This document shows positions 55,068-63,671 of a stretch of 64,000 nt of DNA, piece by piece. Position 1 is the first letter of the stretch. Each line of letters begins with the position of its first letter. A program made the translations under genes and the position numbers. Source of the stretch: CAIKMD01 sp963729935. GTDB taxonomy: Bacteria; Pseudomonadota; Alphaproteobacteria; ATCC43930; CGMCC-115725. The stretch covers positions 744,001-808,000 of the forward strand of contig CAVSPW010000005.1 in assembly GCA_963729935.1 (NCBI GenBank). The letters run 5' to 3'. Under the pieces are notes generated by a model that was given only the letters and a program-made list of their open reading frames with translations, ran no database searches and had not been told where the DNA came from.

Positions 55068-57161
55068 ATGCTCGGTCGCTGGTCGGTTAACGTTTTGCTG
55101 AAATCCGTGATCGTCGCGATGTCGGTCATCGTCGTGATCACGCTGGCGATTGGCGCCTGGAATGCCTATCGGGGCTTGAGCCTCGCAAGCCGCGTCGTGA
55201 GACTGGCCGAAACGTCGCGCTCGGTGTTCGAGGCATTGGGCGACCTCCGCCGCGATCGGACCTTTACCGTTCGGGCCTTGAGTCTTGCCGAACCGACCCC
55301 GGCGGCCGACAAAAAACCGATCGTGAACGCGCGGAATGGGGAAATGCCCCCGCTGCGGGCCGCGATCGAGATGTTGGGCTCGCTCGATTTTCCCGGTCGG
55401 GAAGATTTTATCGACACGCTGCGGCGCCTGACCGCAACGCTGACCCAGTTACACACGGAAACCGACGCGGCTTTTGAAAAGCCGGAGACGGAGCGGCGCG
55501 AGACCCTATCCGCCGAATTCGCAAGCACGGCGAACGCACTCATCGACGCTTTGGACAAGCTCGACGCACAGCTGGCGGCGGAGGCGAAGCTCAAGGATCC
55601 CCTGGTCGACGAGATGTTGACTCTGAAAGAACTGGGGTGGATCGCGCGAAGCAGCGCCGGCGACATGAACGTCATGGTGTCGAACGGGCTCGCTTACGGA
55701 CGCGTTCCCGCCGACGCGTTGACGGCGTACACGCGAGCGAAGACCCGGGTCGAAACCGCCTGGGACGCGCTCCAAGCGATCGGCCACGGAAGGGCACTGC
55801 CGGCGAATTACGCGGCCGCGGTCACAAAGGCGAAGGAAGTCTATTTCGCGCCCGACATCATCGCGGCGCGTGACGGGCTTCTCAATCAGATGGTCGCGGG
55901 CCAAAAGCCGGACATCTCGGCGGCCGCCTGGTCTATGCGTTCGCTGCCGACGACCGAGGCATTGCTCAACGTCGTCGTCGCGGCGCTGGACGGGGCGAAT
56001 GACCGTGCGGCGGCGATGCGCGCCGATGCACTGGGCGATCTGGCGACGCGCCTCGGGCTGCTCATGGCCGCGCTCGCGCTCGGGATCGGCAGCTTTTTCG
56101 CCATCGGTTCGCGGGTGATCCGGCCATTGCATGCGATCCGCGACGCGATGCTGAAGGTCGCGGGCGGCGATCTCGACGCGACCGTCGCCTTCACCGACCG
56201 AAAGGACGAGATCGGCGCGCTCGCAGGTACGCTCGCGACGTTCAAGGAGAACGCCCTCGCCAAGGAGCGCATCGAGGAAGAGCAGCGCGCCCGCCATGCC
56301 GAGGCCGCCCAGCGCCAAAAGGTGATAGAAGAGGCCATCCGATCCTTCGAGAGCGGAATCGGCGGCGCGCTCGAGGCCCTCGGCACCGCCTCCGGTCAAA
56401 TGCGCAACACCTCCGAGGAGATCGCCAATACGGCCGCGCAGAGCGACCGCCGCGTCCACACCGTCGTTGGCGCGGCCTCCGACGCCTCCAAGAACGTCAA
56501 CACCGTTGCCGCCGCGACCGAGGAGCTCAGCACCTCCTCGACCGAGATCAGCGGCCAAGTAAGCCGCGCCGCTTCGATCGCCAACCGCGCGGTCGAGGAG
56601 GCGCGCCAAACCGATGCCACGATTCAGGGCCTCCTCGGCGCCACAAGCCGCATCGGCGAGGTGGTCGAACTCATCACCAACATCGCCAGCCAGACCAATC
56701 TCTTGGCGCTGAACGCCACGATCGAGGCGGCGCGCGCCGGCGAGGCCGGAAAGGGCTTCGCGGTCGTCGCGAGCGAGGTCAAGTCGCTGGCCAATCAGAC
56801 CGCCAAGGCCACCGAGGACATTTCAAGCCAGATCACCTCGGTGCAAAGCGTCACCAAAGAGGCGGTCGAGGCGATCCAGCGCATCGGCGGCACCATCGCC
56901 GAAGTCAGCGCGGTCGCAACCTCGATCGCCGCCTCCGTCGAGGAGCAGACGGCCGCCACTCAGGAGATTCAGCGCAGCACGCAAGAAGCGGCCCGGCTCA
57001 CCACAGAGGTTTCGACTAATATGAGCGACGTCGCCGCCGGAACCGAAAAAACCGGCGCGGCCGCGAGCGGCGTCAAAACCTCCGTCGCCACCCTCACCTC
57101 GCAGGCGGAGCGCCTGCGCATCCAGGTCAACGACTTCCTCGCCAAGATGCGCGCCGCGTGA
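55068..57161 (+). CDS. Methyl-accepting chemotaxis protein
   Basis: Transmembrane chemoreceptor of 697 residues. It has TM1 at about residues 11-32, a periplasmic helical sensor domain of about 290 residues without a recognised ligand fold, TM2 at about 327-349, a HAMP linker (about 350-402) and an MCP signalling domain to the end. The kinase-contact tip is visible in NLLALNATIEAARAGEAGKGFAVVASEVKSL. No CheR/CheB-docking pentapeptide is seen at the C-terminus. No other chemotaxis or flagellar gene lies in the window, so it is an orphan receptor. It faces cobT tail to tail. Confidence 0.92.
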   Translation: MLGRWSVNVLLKSVIVAMSVIVVITLAIGAWNAYRGLSLASRVVRLAETSRSVFEALGDLRRDRTFTVRALSLAEPTPAADKKPIVNARNGEMPPLRAAIEMLGSLDFPGREDFIDTLRRLTATLTQLHTETDAAFEKPETERRETLSAEFASTANALIDALDKLDAQLAAEAKLKDPLVDEMLTLKELGWIARSSAGDMNVMVSNGLAYGRVPADALTAYTRAKTRVETAWDALQAIGHGRALPANYAAAVTKAKEVYFAPDIIAARDGLLNQMVAGQKPDISAAAWSMRSLPTTEALLNVVVAALDGANDRAAAMRADALGDLATRLGLLMAALALGIGSFFAIGSRVIRPLHAIRDAMLKVAGGDLDATVAFTDRKDEIGALAGTLATFKENALAKERIEEEQRARHAEAAQRQKVIEEAIRSFESGIGGALEALGTASGQMRNTSEEIANTAAQSDRRVHTVVGAASDASKNVNTVAAATEELSTSSTEISGQVSRAASIANRAVEEARQTDATIQGLLGATSRIGEVVELITNIASQTNLLALNATIEAARAGEAGKGFAVVASEVKSLANQTAKATEDISSQITSVQSVTKEAVEAIQRIGGTIAEVSAVATSIAASVEEQTAATQEIQRSTQEAARLTTEVSTNMSDVAAGTEKTGAAASGVKTSVATLTSQAERLRIQVNDFLAKMRAA

Positions 57162-57180
57162 GCTTGCGGCCGACGATCTT

Positions 57181-59049
57181 TTAGGACGCGCGGCGGCGTG
57201 CGAACGCGACGGGGGCCAACTCGCCATCTTCCTCGAAGAGTTCGGCCAGCTTGTCGAGCATCGCGCCGCCCAATTGTTCCGCATCGACGATCGTGACCGC
57301 GCGCCGGTAATAGCGCGTGACGTCATGACCGATGCCGATGGCGACGAGCTTGACCGGCGAATTGCGCTCGATCTCGGCGATGACTTCGCGCAAATGCCGC
57401 TCGAGATAATTGCCGGGATTGACCGAGAGCGTCGAATCGTCGACCGGCGCGCCGTCGGAAATGACCATCAGGATGCGACGCTGCTCGTTGCGCGCGAGCA
57501 AGCGGCTATGCGCCCAGATGAGCGCCTCGCCGTCGATGTTCTCCTTGAGGATGCCCTCGCGCAACATCAATCCGAGGCTCTTGCGCGCGCGCCGCCACGG
57601 CGCGTCCGCCGCTTTGTAAATGATATGGCGCAGATCGTTGAGCCGGCCGGGATTGGGCGGCTTGCCGGCGGCGATCCAGCGCTCGCGCGACTGCCCGCCC
57701 TTCCACGCCCGCGTGGTAAAACCGAGAATTTCCACCTTGACGCCGCATCGCTCCAAGGTGCGCGCCAGGATGTCGGCGCTCATCGCCGCGACCGTGATCG
57801 GGCGGCCGCGCATCGAGCCCGAATTGTCGATGAGCAAACTCACCACCGTGTCGCGGAACTCGGTCTCTTTTTCGCGCTTGTAGGACAGCGGATAAACCGG
57901 ATTCGTGACGATGCGGGCGAGCCGCGCCGAATCGAGAATGCCTTCCTCGAGATCGAACTCCCAGGCACGCGCCTGTTTCGCGAGCAGCCGGCGTTGAAGC
58001 CGGTTGGCGAGCCGGCTGATGATGGACTGCAAATGCGCCAATTGCTGATCGAGCAGGCTCCGCAGCCGCGTCAACTCATCGGCGTCGCACAAGGCGTCGG
58101 CCTCGACGACTTCGTCATATTCGGCGGTGAAAGCGCGATAGATCGCGGGATCGTCGTTCAGGCCCTGCCGGCGCGGCAGAATGCCGGGGCGGCCCGGGCG
58201 ACCCGGATCTTCATCGCCTGCGCCGGGCATCATCTCGCCCGCGACCTCCTCGGCGCCGCCCTCGTCGCCATCCTCTTTATCTTGCTCGGGCACGCCGCCC
58301 TCGAGCGAGCCCTCGGCGCCGGACGCCTTGCCTTCGCCGCCCTCGCTCTCGCCCTCGTTTTCCTCCGAATTCTCGCTCTCGCCCTCGGCGTTCTCGCTCT
58401 GCTCGCCTTCCTCGGATTCGCCGAGATCGAGATCGAGATCCTGGAGGAGCTGGCGCGTCGCCTTGGCGTAGGCGTCCTGATCCCCGATCAACCGGCCAAG
58501 CTCGGCGAGATCGCGGGCGATGCGGCCTTCGAGGAAAGGCCGCCACAGATCGACGACCTTCCTTGCCGAGCGCGGCGGCGGCATCTGCGTCAAGGCTTCG
58601 CGCGTGAGGAGCCGAACCGCTTCGGCGAGAGTCGTGTCGGTGCGCTCGGCCATATGTTCAAAGCCTTGGCGGCGATAGCGCTCTTCGAGCATGGTGGCGA
58701 GATTGGAAGCGACGCCAACCATCCGGCGCGTACCCAGGGCCTCGACCCGCGCCTGCTCGACTCCTTCGAAGATGGCGCGCGCGGTCTCGCCGGCCGGCGC
58801 CCGCTTCATGTGGATGGCGGCGTCGTGATAGCGCAGCTTCAAGGCGAGCGAGTCGGCGGCGCCGCGCACCAGCCCGGCTTCCGTCTCGCTCAGATCGCGC
58901 GCCGGCAGGGGTAGCCGAACTCGGGGCCCGGCCGCGCCGGGCGGCTCGGCGCCATAGCTGACGGTGACATCATCGCGCTCGGCGATCGCGCGCACCGTCG
59001 CCGCGGTCGCGCGCTTGAAAGATTCGGTGGGCGATTCGGCTTCGGCCAT
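57181..59049 (-). CDS. cobT: Cobaltochelatase subunit CobT
   Basis: Subunit of the aerobic cobalt chelatase (CobNST) that inserts cobalt into hydrogenobyrinic acid diamide. The 622 residues have an N-terminal CobT domain, a strongly acidic low-complexity linker of Glu/Ser/Gly around residues 195-260 and a C-terminal von Willebrand A domain with the MIDAS LLIDNSGSMRG. It lies 12 bp after cobS. cobN is not in the window. Confidence 0.94.
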   Translation of the reverse strand: MAEAESPTESFKRATAATVRAIAERDDVTVSYGAEPPGAAGPRVRLPLPARDLSETEAGLVRGAADSLALKLRYHDAAIHMKRAPAGETARAIFEGVEQARVEALGTRRMVGVASNLATMLEERYRRQGFEHMAERTDTTLAEAVRLLTREALTQMPPPRSARKVVDLWRPFLEGRIARDLAELGRLIGDQDAYAKATRQLLQDLDLDLGESEEGEQSENAEGESENSEENEGESEGGEGKASGAEGSLEGGVPEQDKEDGDEGGAEEVAGEMMPGAGDEDPGRPGRPGILPRRQGLNDDPAIYRAFTAEYDEVVEADALCDADELTRLRSLLDQQLAHLQSIISRLANRLQRRLLAKQARAWEFDLEEGILDSARLARIVTNPVYPLSYKREKETEFRDTVVSLLIDNSGSMRGRPITVAAMSADILARTLERCGVKVEILGFTTRAWKGGQSRERWIAAGKPPNPGRLNDLRHIIYKAADAPWRRARKSLGLMLREGILKENIDGEALIWAHSRLLARNEQRRILMVISDGAPVDDSTLSVNPGNYLERHLREVIAEIERNSPVKLVAIGIGHDVTRYYRRAVTIVDAEQLGGAMLDKLAELFEEDGELAPVAFARRRAS

Positions 59050-59061
59050 CGCGGTGTCTGC

Positions 59062-60066
59062 TCAGGCCGAGGCGGTGCGCACCCCGGTCTCCTTCAACTC
59101 GGTGCCGAAACAACGCTGATAATATTCGGCCACCGTCGCACGTTCGACCTCGTCGCATTTGTTGAGGAAGGTGACGCGGAAGGCGAAGGCCATATCATTG
59201 AAGATGCGCGTGTTTTCGGCCCAGGTGATGACCGTGCGCGGCGACATCACGGTCGATATATCCCCGTTCATGAAGCCCGAGCGCGTGAGATCGGCCAAGG
59301 CGACCATGGCGCCGATTTGGCGGCGGCCCTCTTCATTGTCGAAGGTCGGTGCCTTGGCGAGAACGATCTCGACCTCGGCGTCGTGCGGCAGATAATTGAG
59401 CGTCGCGACGATGTTCCAGCGGTCCATCTGGCCCTGGTTGATCTGCTGCGTGCCGTGATAGAGGCCGGTCGTATCGCCCAGCCCGACCGTGTTCGTCGTC
59501 GCGAATAATCGGAATGCCGGATGCGGGCGGATGACGCGGTTCTGATCGAGAAGCGTGAGCTTGCCGTCGACCTCAAGGACGCGCTGGATGACGAACATCA
59601 CGTCGGGCCGGCCGGCGTCGTATTCGTCGAAGACGAGCGCGGTCGGATGCTGCAGCGCCCAGGGCAAGAGACCCTCGCGGAACTCGGTCACCTGCATGCC
59701 GTCGCGCAGCACGATCGCGTCCTTGCCGATGAGATCGATGCGGCTGATATGGCTGTCGAGGTTGACGCGGATGCAGGGCCAGTTGAGGCGCGCCGCCACC
59801 TGCTCGATATGGGTCGATTTTCCGGTGCCGTGATAGCCTTGCACCATCACGCGGCGGTTATGCGCGAACCCCGCCAGGATCGCGAGCGTCGTGTCGCGAT
59901 CGAAACGGTAGGCCTCGTCGATATCCGGGACGTAATCGCAGCTTTGCGAGAAGGCCGGGACCTGAAGGTCGCTCTCGATGCCGAAGGTCTGGCGGACCGA
60001 GACAGTGATGTCGGGCATGCCGGTCGGCATGTCCGGGCCGGCAGAAGATGTTTGGGGCGGGGTCAT
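59062..60066 (-). CDS. cobS: Cobaltochelatase subunit CobS
   Basis: AAA+ ATPase subunit of aerobic cobaltochelatase, 334 residues. Walker A is GYHGTGKST, Walker B ALVFDEYDAGRPD, and the sensor-1 region FATTNTVGLGDTTGLYHGTQ is diagnostic for CobS. The ATG at 60064-60066 (MTPPQ) was chosen; a longer in-frame reading is basic and non-conserved in type. It forms an operon with cobT and probably with the J-domain gene 34 bp upstream. Confidence 0.94.
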   Translation of the reverse strand: MTPPQTSSAGPDMPTGMPDITVSVRQTFGIESDLQVPAFSQSCDYVPDIDEAYRFDRDTTLAILAGFAHNRRVMVQGYHGTGKSTHIEQVAARLNWPCIRVNLDSHISRIDLIGKDAIVLRDGMQVTEFREGLLPWALQHPTALVFDEYDAGRPDVMFVIQRVLEVDGKLTLLDQNRVIRPHPAFRLFATTNTVGLGDTTGLYHGTQQINQGQMDRWNIVATLNYLPHDAEVEIVLAKAPTFDNEEGRRQIGAMVALADLTRSGFMNGDISTVMSPRTVITWAENTRIFNDMAFAFRVTFLNKCDEVERATVAEYYQRCFGTELKETGVRTASA

Positions 60067-60100
60067 GATGAGGATTAACGATCGTTGTTGCGCCAGGGGG

Positions 60101-60658
60101 TCAGCTTGGAAAATAGCTCGCTTTGAGCGTCGAATAGGCTTGATTGATCTCTTTGAGGCGTTCTTCCGCCGCCTTGTCGCCGCCATGCGTATCGGGGTGG
60201 TGGCGTTTGACGAGTTCCTTATAGCGCGCCTTCAAGCCCGCCAGGGTGAGGGGCGCCACCAGATCGAACAGCGCCAAGGCCTTTTCCTGGGGAGAGCGCG
60301 GCCGCTTCGGCGCGCGCGCTTCGCGCTGCGCGTCCTCTTCGAGATCGAAGAGCCCGAAACCGCGCCACCTTGCGCCGTAAAGCGTGCCGATCCGGGCGCC
60401 CAGAGGCCAGCTCGGCCGCTGCCACACCGTGTCGTGGCGGATTTCGGCCTCGATCTCCGTCGTGCTCATTCCGGCGTAGAAATTCCACGACGCGTTATAG
60501 GCGCGGACATGGTCCAGGCAGAACCAATAGAAATGGTCCAGAGCCGAGCGCGACCGCGGCGCGCGATAGGCCCCGCTCGCCGCGCAGCCGGGATGATCGC
60601 AGCCTCGCGGCGGAATCCCGGCAGGTTCGGCAGGTTCGGCGAGGCGCGGTCTAGACAT
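60101..60658 (-). CDS. J-domain protein upstream of cobS
   Basis: 185 residues. The C-terminal 55 form a J domain with helix II/III motif RHHPDTHGGDKAAEERLKEINQAY, including the HPD tripeptide needed to stimulate DnaK ATPase. The N-terminal part has CDHPGC and WFCLDH, a possible Cys/His metal site, and a conserved aromatic-rich ASWNFYAGM segment. It is not DnaJ itself, lacking the Gly/Phe and zinc-finger repeats. The neighbourhood cobT-cobS-J protein-BolA is conserved in alphaproteobacteria. Confidence 0.87.
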   Translation of the reverse strand: MSRPRLAEPAEPAGIPPRGCDHPGCAASGAYRAPRSRSALDHFYWFCLDHVRAYNASWNFYAGMSTTEIEAEIRHDTVWQRPSWPLGARIGTLYGARWRGFGLFDLEEDAQREARAPKRPRSPQEKALALFDLVAPLTLAGLKARYKELVKRHHPDTHGGDKAAEERLKEINQAYSTLKASYFPS

Positions 60659-60757
60659 CTATAGAGTATGGGGTTTGGCTCAGGCCGTGACAAGTTTTAG
60701 CGACCGACCCGCGAAGCGCCTTGACAGGATGCCGGTTTGGGGCAAAGCGCTGATGCC

Positions 60758-61051
60758 ATGAGCGTCGCCGACCGCATCCGCCGAAAACTGGAAACCGCGC
60801 TCGAGCCTCAACGCCTCGCCATTTATAACGATTCTCACCTGCATGCCGGGCATCACGCGGGGGCCCATCGCGGCGAGGAAACCCATTTCCGGCTCGAGAT
60901 CGTGGCGCAGGCTTTCGCGGGCCAAAGCCGCGTCGCGCGCCAACGCCGGGTTCATGCGCTCCTGGCCGAGGAGCTTGCCGGCCCGGTTCACGCCCTACAA
61001 CTCTTGCTGCGGACCCCCGACGAAGACAAAAACCTGAAACCGGGAGACTAA
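60758..61051 (+). CDS. BolA family protein
   Basis: 97-residue BolA-fold protein with RIRRKLETALEPQRLAIYNDS, the helix-turn-helix-like VARQRRVHALLAEEL and conserved histidines (SHLHAGHHAGAH) that can ligate a 2Fe-2S cluster with a monothiol glutaredoxin. Family roles include iron-sulfur trafficking and morphology control. The ATG at 60758 starts the conserved domain. It is divergent from the J-domain gene with 99 bp between. Confidence 0.9.
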   Translation: MSVADRIRRKLETALEPQRLAIYNDSHLHAGHHAGAHRGEETHFRLEIVAQAFAGQSRVARQRRVHALLAEELAGPVHALQLLLRTPDEDKNLKPGD

Positions 61052-61117
61052 TTACACTCTTCGGTCGCATCCCATTGAATGCGCCTGGAACCCCTCCGGC
61101 GGCCGAAGCGATGCCGA

Positions 61118-62098
61118 TTACGACCCCGCCGCCGCATTGGCCGCGGCGCCGTCGCGCAACAGCTGGTCGAAGAACGCGATGGTGCGCTTCAAGCCGGTTT
61201 CGAGCGGGACTTTGGGCTCCCAGCCGAGAATGCTCTTGGCGCGGCCGATATCGGGGCAACGCTGCACCGGATCGTCGACCGGCAGCGGCCGGTGCACGAG
61301 CTTGGAGCGCGAGCCGGTGAGTTCGATGATCTTCCGCGCGAGTTCCGCCACGGTGGTCTCCACCGGATTCCCGAGGTTGATCGGGCCGGTGACGTCGTCG
61401 GCCGCGCCCATCAGGCGCACGAAGCCTTCGATCAGATCGTCGACATAACAAAAGGCGCGCGTTTGCTTGCCGTCGCCGTACAGCGTAATCGGCTCGTTCT
61501 TCAGCGCCTGGACGATGAAGTTCGACACCACGCGGCCGTCATTCGGGTGCATCCGGGGCCCGTAGGTGTTGAAAATCCGCGCGACGCGTATCCTGAGCTT
61601 GTGCTGGCGATGATAATCGAAGAACAGCGTCTCGGCGCAGCGCTTGCCTTCGTCGTAGCAGGCGCGCGGGCCGATCGGATTGACGTTGCCGCGATATTCC
61701 TCGGTCTGCGGATGCACGTTCGGATCGCCATAGACCTCGGACGTGGAGGATTGGAAGATCTTCGCACGCAGGCGCTTGGCGAGGCCGAGCATGTTGATGG
61801 CGCCCGAGACGCTCGTCTTGGTGGTCTGCACCGGATCGTGCTGATAGTGGATCGGCGACGCCGGACAGGCGAGATTGTAAATCTCGTCGACCTCGACATA
61901 GAGCGGGAAGCAGACATCGTGCCGCATCAATTCGAAATGCGGATTGGCAATCAGAGACGCGACATTGTCCTTGCTGCCGGTGAAATAGTTGTCGACGCAG
62001 AGAACGTCGTGGCCGGCGCCGACGAGGCGTTCGCACAGATGCGAGCCGAGAAAGCCGGCGCCGCCGGTCACGAGAATGCGCTTGCGTGTCGAGGTCAT
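61118..62098 (-). CDS. UDP-glucuronate decarboxylase-like NAD-dependent epimerase
   Basis: 326-residue extended SDR with VTGGAGFLGSHLCERL, the UDP-sugar segment DNYFTGSKDNV, FQSSTSEVYGDP and catalytic YDEGKR (YxxxK). The sequence closely follows UDP-glucuronate decarboxylase (UXS), which makes UDP-xylose, including ARIFNTYGPRMHPNDGRVVSNF. It lies 10 bp after the UDP-glucose dehydrogenase gene, which would supply UDP-glucuronate; this context supports the assignment. Confidence 0.88.
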   Translation of the reverse strand: MTSTRKRILVTGGAGFLGSHLCERLVGAGHDVLCVDNYFTGSKDNVASLIANPHFELMRHDVCFPLYVEVDEIYNLACPASPIHYQHDPVQTTKTSVSGAINMLGLAKRLRAKIFQSSTSEVYGDPNVHPQTEEYRGNVNPIGPRACYDEGKRCAETLFFDYHRQHKLRIRVARIFNTYGPRMHPNDGRVVSNFIVQALKNEPITLYGDGKQTRAFCYVDDLIEGFVRLMGAADDVTGPINLGNPVETTVAELARKIIELTGSRSKLVHRPLPVDDPVQRCPDIGRAKSILGWEPKVPLETGLKRTIAFFDQLLRDGAAANAAAGS

Positions 62099-62108
62099 CG
62101 CCTGATTC

Positions 62109-63476
62109 CTATCGCTTGACTTGGCTTTCGCGCCGCATTTCGCGGCGTTCGCGCTTGTCCGAAGGCTCGATCGGCGCGCGGCCGACGCTGACGTAATAAA
62201 AGCCCGCGGCGGACATGTCGTGGGGCTCATAGATGTTGCGCAGATCGATCACCGTCGGCGTGCGCAACAGGCTCTTCACCCGCGCCAGATCGAGCGCGCG
62301 GAACTCGTTCCACTCGGTGACGATCACCAGCGCGTCGGCATCCTTCATCGCGTCATAAGCGTTGGCGCAGAAGGCGACGTCATGCATGAGCTTGGCGGCC
62401 TCCTTCATGCCTTCGGGATCGAAGGCGCGGATGGCCGCGCCGGCCTTTTGCAGCGACGGCACGATGACGAGGCTCGGGCTGTCGCGCATGTCGTCGGTAT
62501 TGGGCTTGAAGGTGACGCCGAGGACGGCGAGGGTCTTGCCCTGGACGTTGCCGCCGCAAGCGCGAATGATGCGCTCGGCCATGCTTTGCTTGCGCTCCTC
62601 GTTGACCCGGATGACCGCCTCGACGATCGTCATCGGCGAGGCCGCGTCCTGCGCGGTCTTCGCCAGCGCGAGGCAATCCTTCGGGAAGCACGAACCGCCA
62701 TAGCCGGGCCCGGCATGAAGGAATTTGCGGCCGATCCGGCCGTCGAGCCCGATGCCCTTGGCCACATCCTGCACGTCGGCGCCGACGCGCTCGCACAGAT
62801 CCGCGATCTCGTTGATGAAGGAGATCTTGGTGGCAAGAAAGCTGTTCGCGGCGTATTTCGTCAGCTCGGCCGTCTCGATCGAGGTGAAGAGAATCGGCGT
62901 CTCGTTGAGAAAGAGCGGCCGATAGAGCTCGCGCATCACCGCGCGCGCCCGCTCGCTCTCGGCGCCGATTACGACGCGATCCGGCCGCATGAAGTCGCCG
63001 ATCGCCGAGCCTTCGCGCAGGAACTCGGGATTGGAAACCACGTCGAAATCCCCGTCGGGGCGCACGCGCCGCAGAGTTTCCGCGACCTTGCGGCCGGTGC
63101 CGACCGGCACGGTCGATTTGGTCACCACCACCGTATAGCGGTCGAGCGCGCGGCCAACTTCTTCGGCCGCGCCGAAAACGTAAGAGAGATCCGCATGGCC
63201 GTCGCCGCGGCGCGAGGGCGTGCCCACCGCGATGAAGACGGCGTCGGCCCGCTTGACGGCGGCCGGGAGATCGCTGGTGAAGGAGAGACGCTTGGCCGCG
63301 ACGTTGCTGGCGACGAGCTGATCGAGCCCGGGCTCATAGATCGGCATTTCGCCCCGCCTGAGGCGTGCGATCTTGTCCGCGTCCTGATCGACGCAGATCA
63401 CTTCGACGCCGAACTCCGAGAAACACGCCCCGGAGACGAGACCGACATAGCCCGACCCAATCACTGCGATACGCAT
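62109..63476 (-). CDS. UDP-glucose 6-dehydrogenase
   Basis: Oxidises UDP-glucose to UDP-glucuronate using two NAD+. The 455 residues have the N-terminal MRIAVIGSGYVGLVSGACF, the middle-domain FLREGSAIGDFMRPDRVV, the catalytic Cys in GYGGSCFPKDCLAL and the C-terminal FKPNTDDMRDSPSL. AGGAG lies 5 bases before the ATG at 63474-63476. Together with the UXS-like gene it feeds nucleotide sugars into polysaccharide synthesis. The symbol is left blank because both ugd and tuaD-like names are used. Confidence 0.95.
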   Translation of the reverse strand: MRIAVIGSGYVGLVSGACFSEFGVEVICVDQDADKIARLRRGEMPIYEPGLDQLVASNVAAKRLSFTSDLPAAVKRADAVFIAVGTPSRRGDGHADLSYVFGAAEEVGRALDRYTVVVTKSTVPVGTGRKVAETLRRVRPDGDFDVVSNPEFLREGSAIGDFMRPDRVVIGAESERARAVMRELYRPLFLNETPILFTSIETAELTKYAANSFLATKISFINEIADLCERVGADVQDVAKGIGLDGRIGRKFLHAGPGYGGSCFPKDCLALAKTAQDAASPMTIVEAVIRVNEERKQSMAERIIRACGGNVQGKTLAVLGVTFKPNTDDMRDSPSLVIVPSLQKAGAAIRAFDPEGMKEAAKLMHDVAFCANAYDAMKDADALVIVTEWNEFRALDLARVKSLLRTPTVIDLRNIYEPHDMSAAGFYYVSVGRAPIEPSDKRERREMRRESQVKR

Positions 63477-63671
63477 GCACGCTCCTGTATGACCGAGGCA
63501 AGAACGCAACCCCGCGGTCAGAAATTCCGAAAATTCGGCGGCCCTGCCACCCGATGGCTAAGGCATTCGCGTGCGCCCGGCAAGGCGCCAAAGTAACCCA
63601 TTTCGTTCAACAGGTTGGAGAAATTCACCGATCGGATGGCGACGCCAGTGGCAATGCGCGGGGGCCCAGGC

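Noticed and set aside
58290..58460. Low-complexity GC-rich repeats inside cobT considered as a DNA repeat array
   Set aside because: They encode the Glu/Ser-rich acidic linker normal for CobT and have no regular unit length, so they are not a CRISPR or tandem repeat locus.
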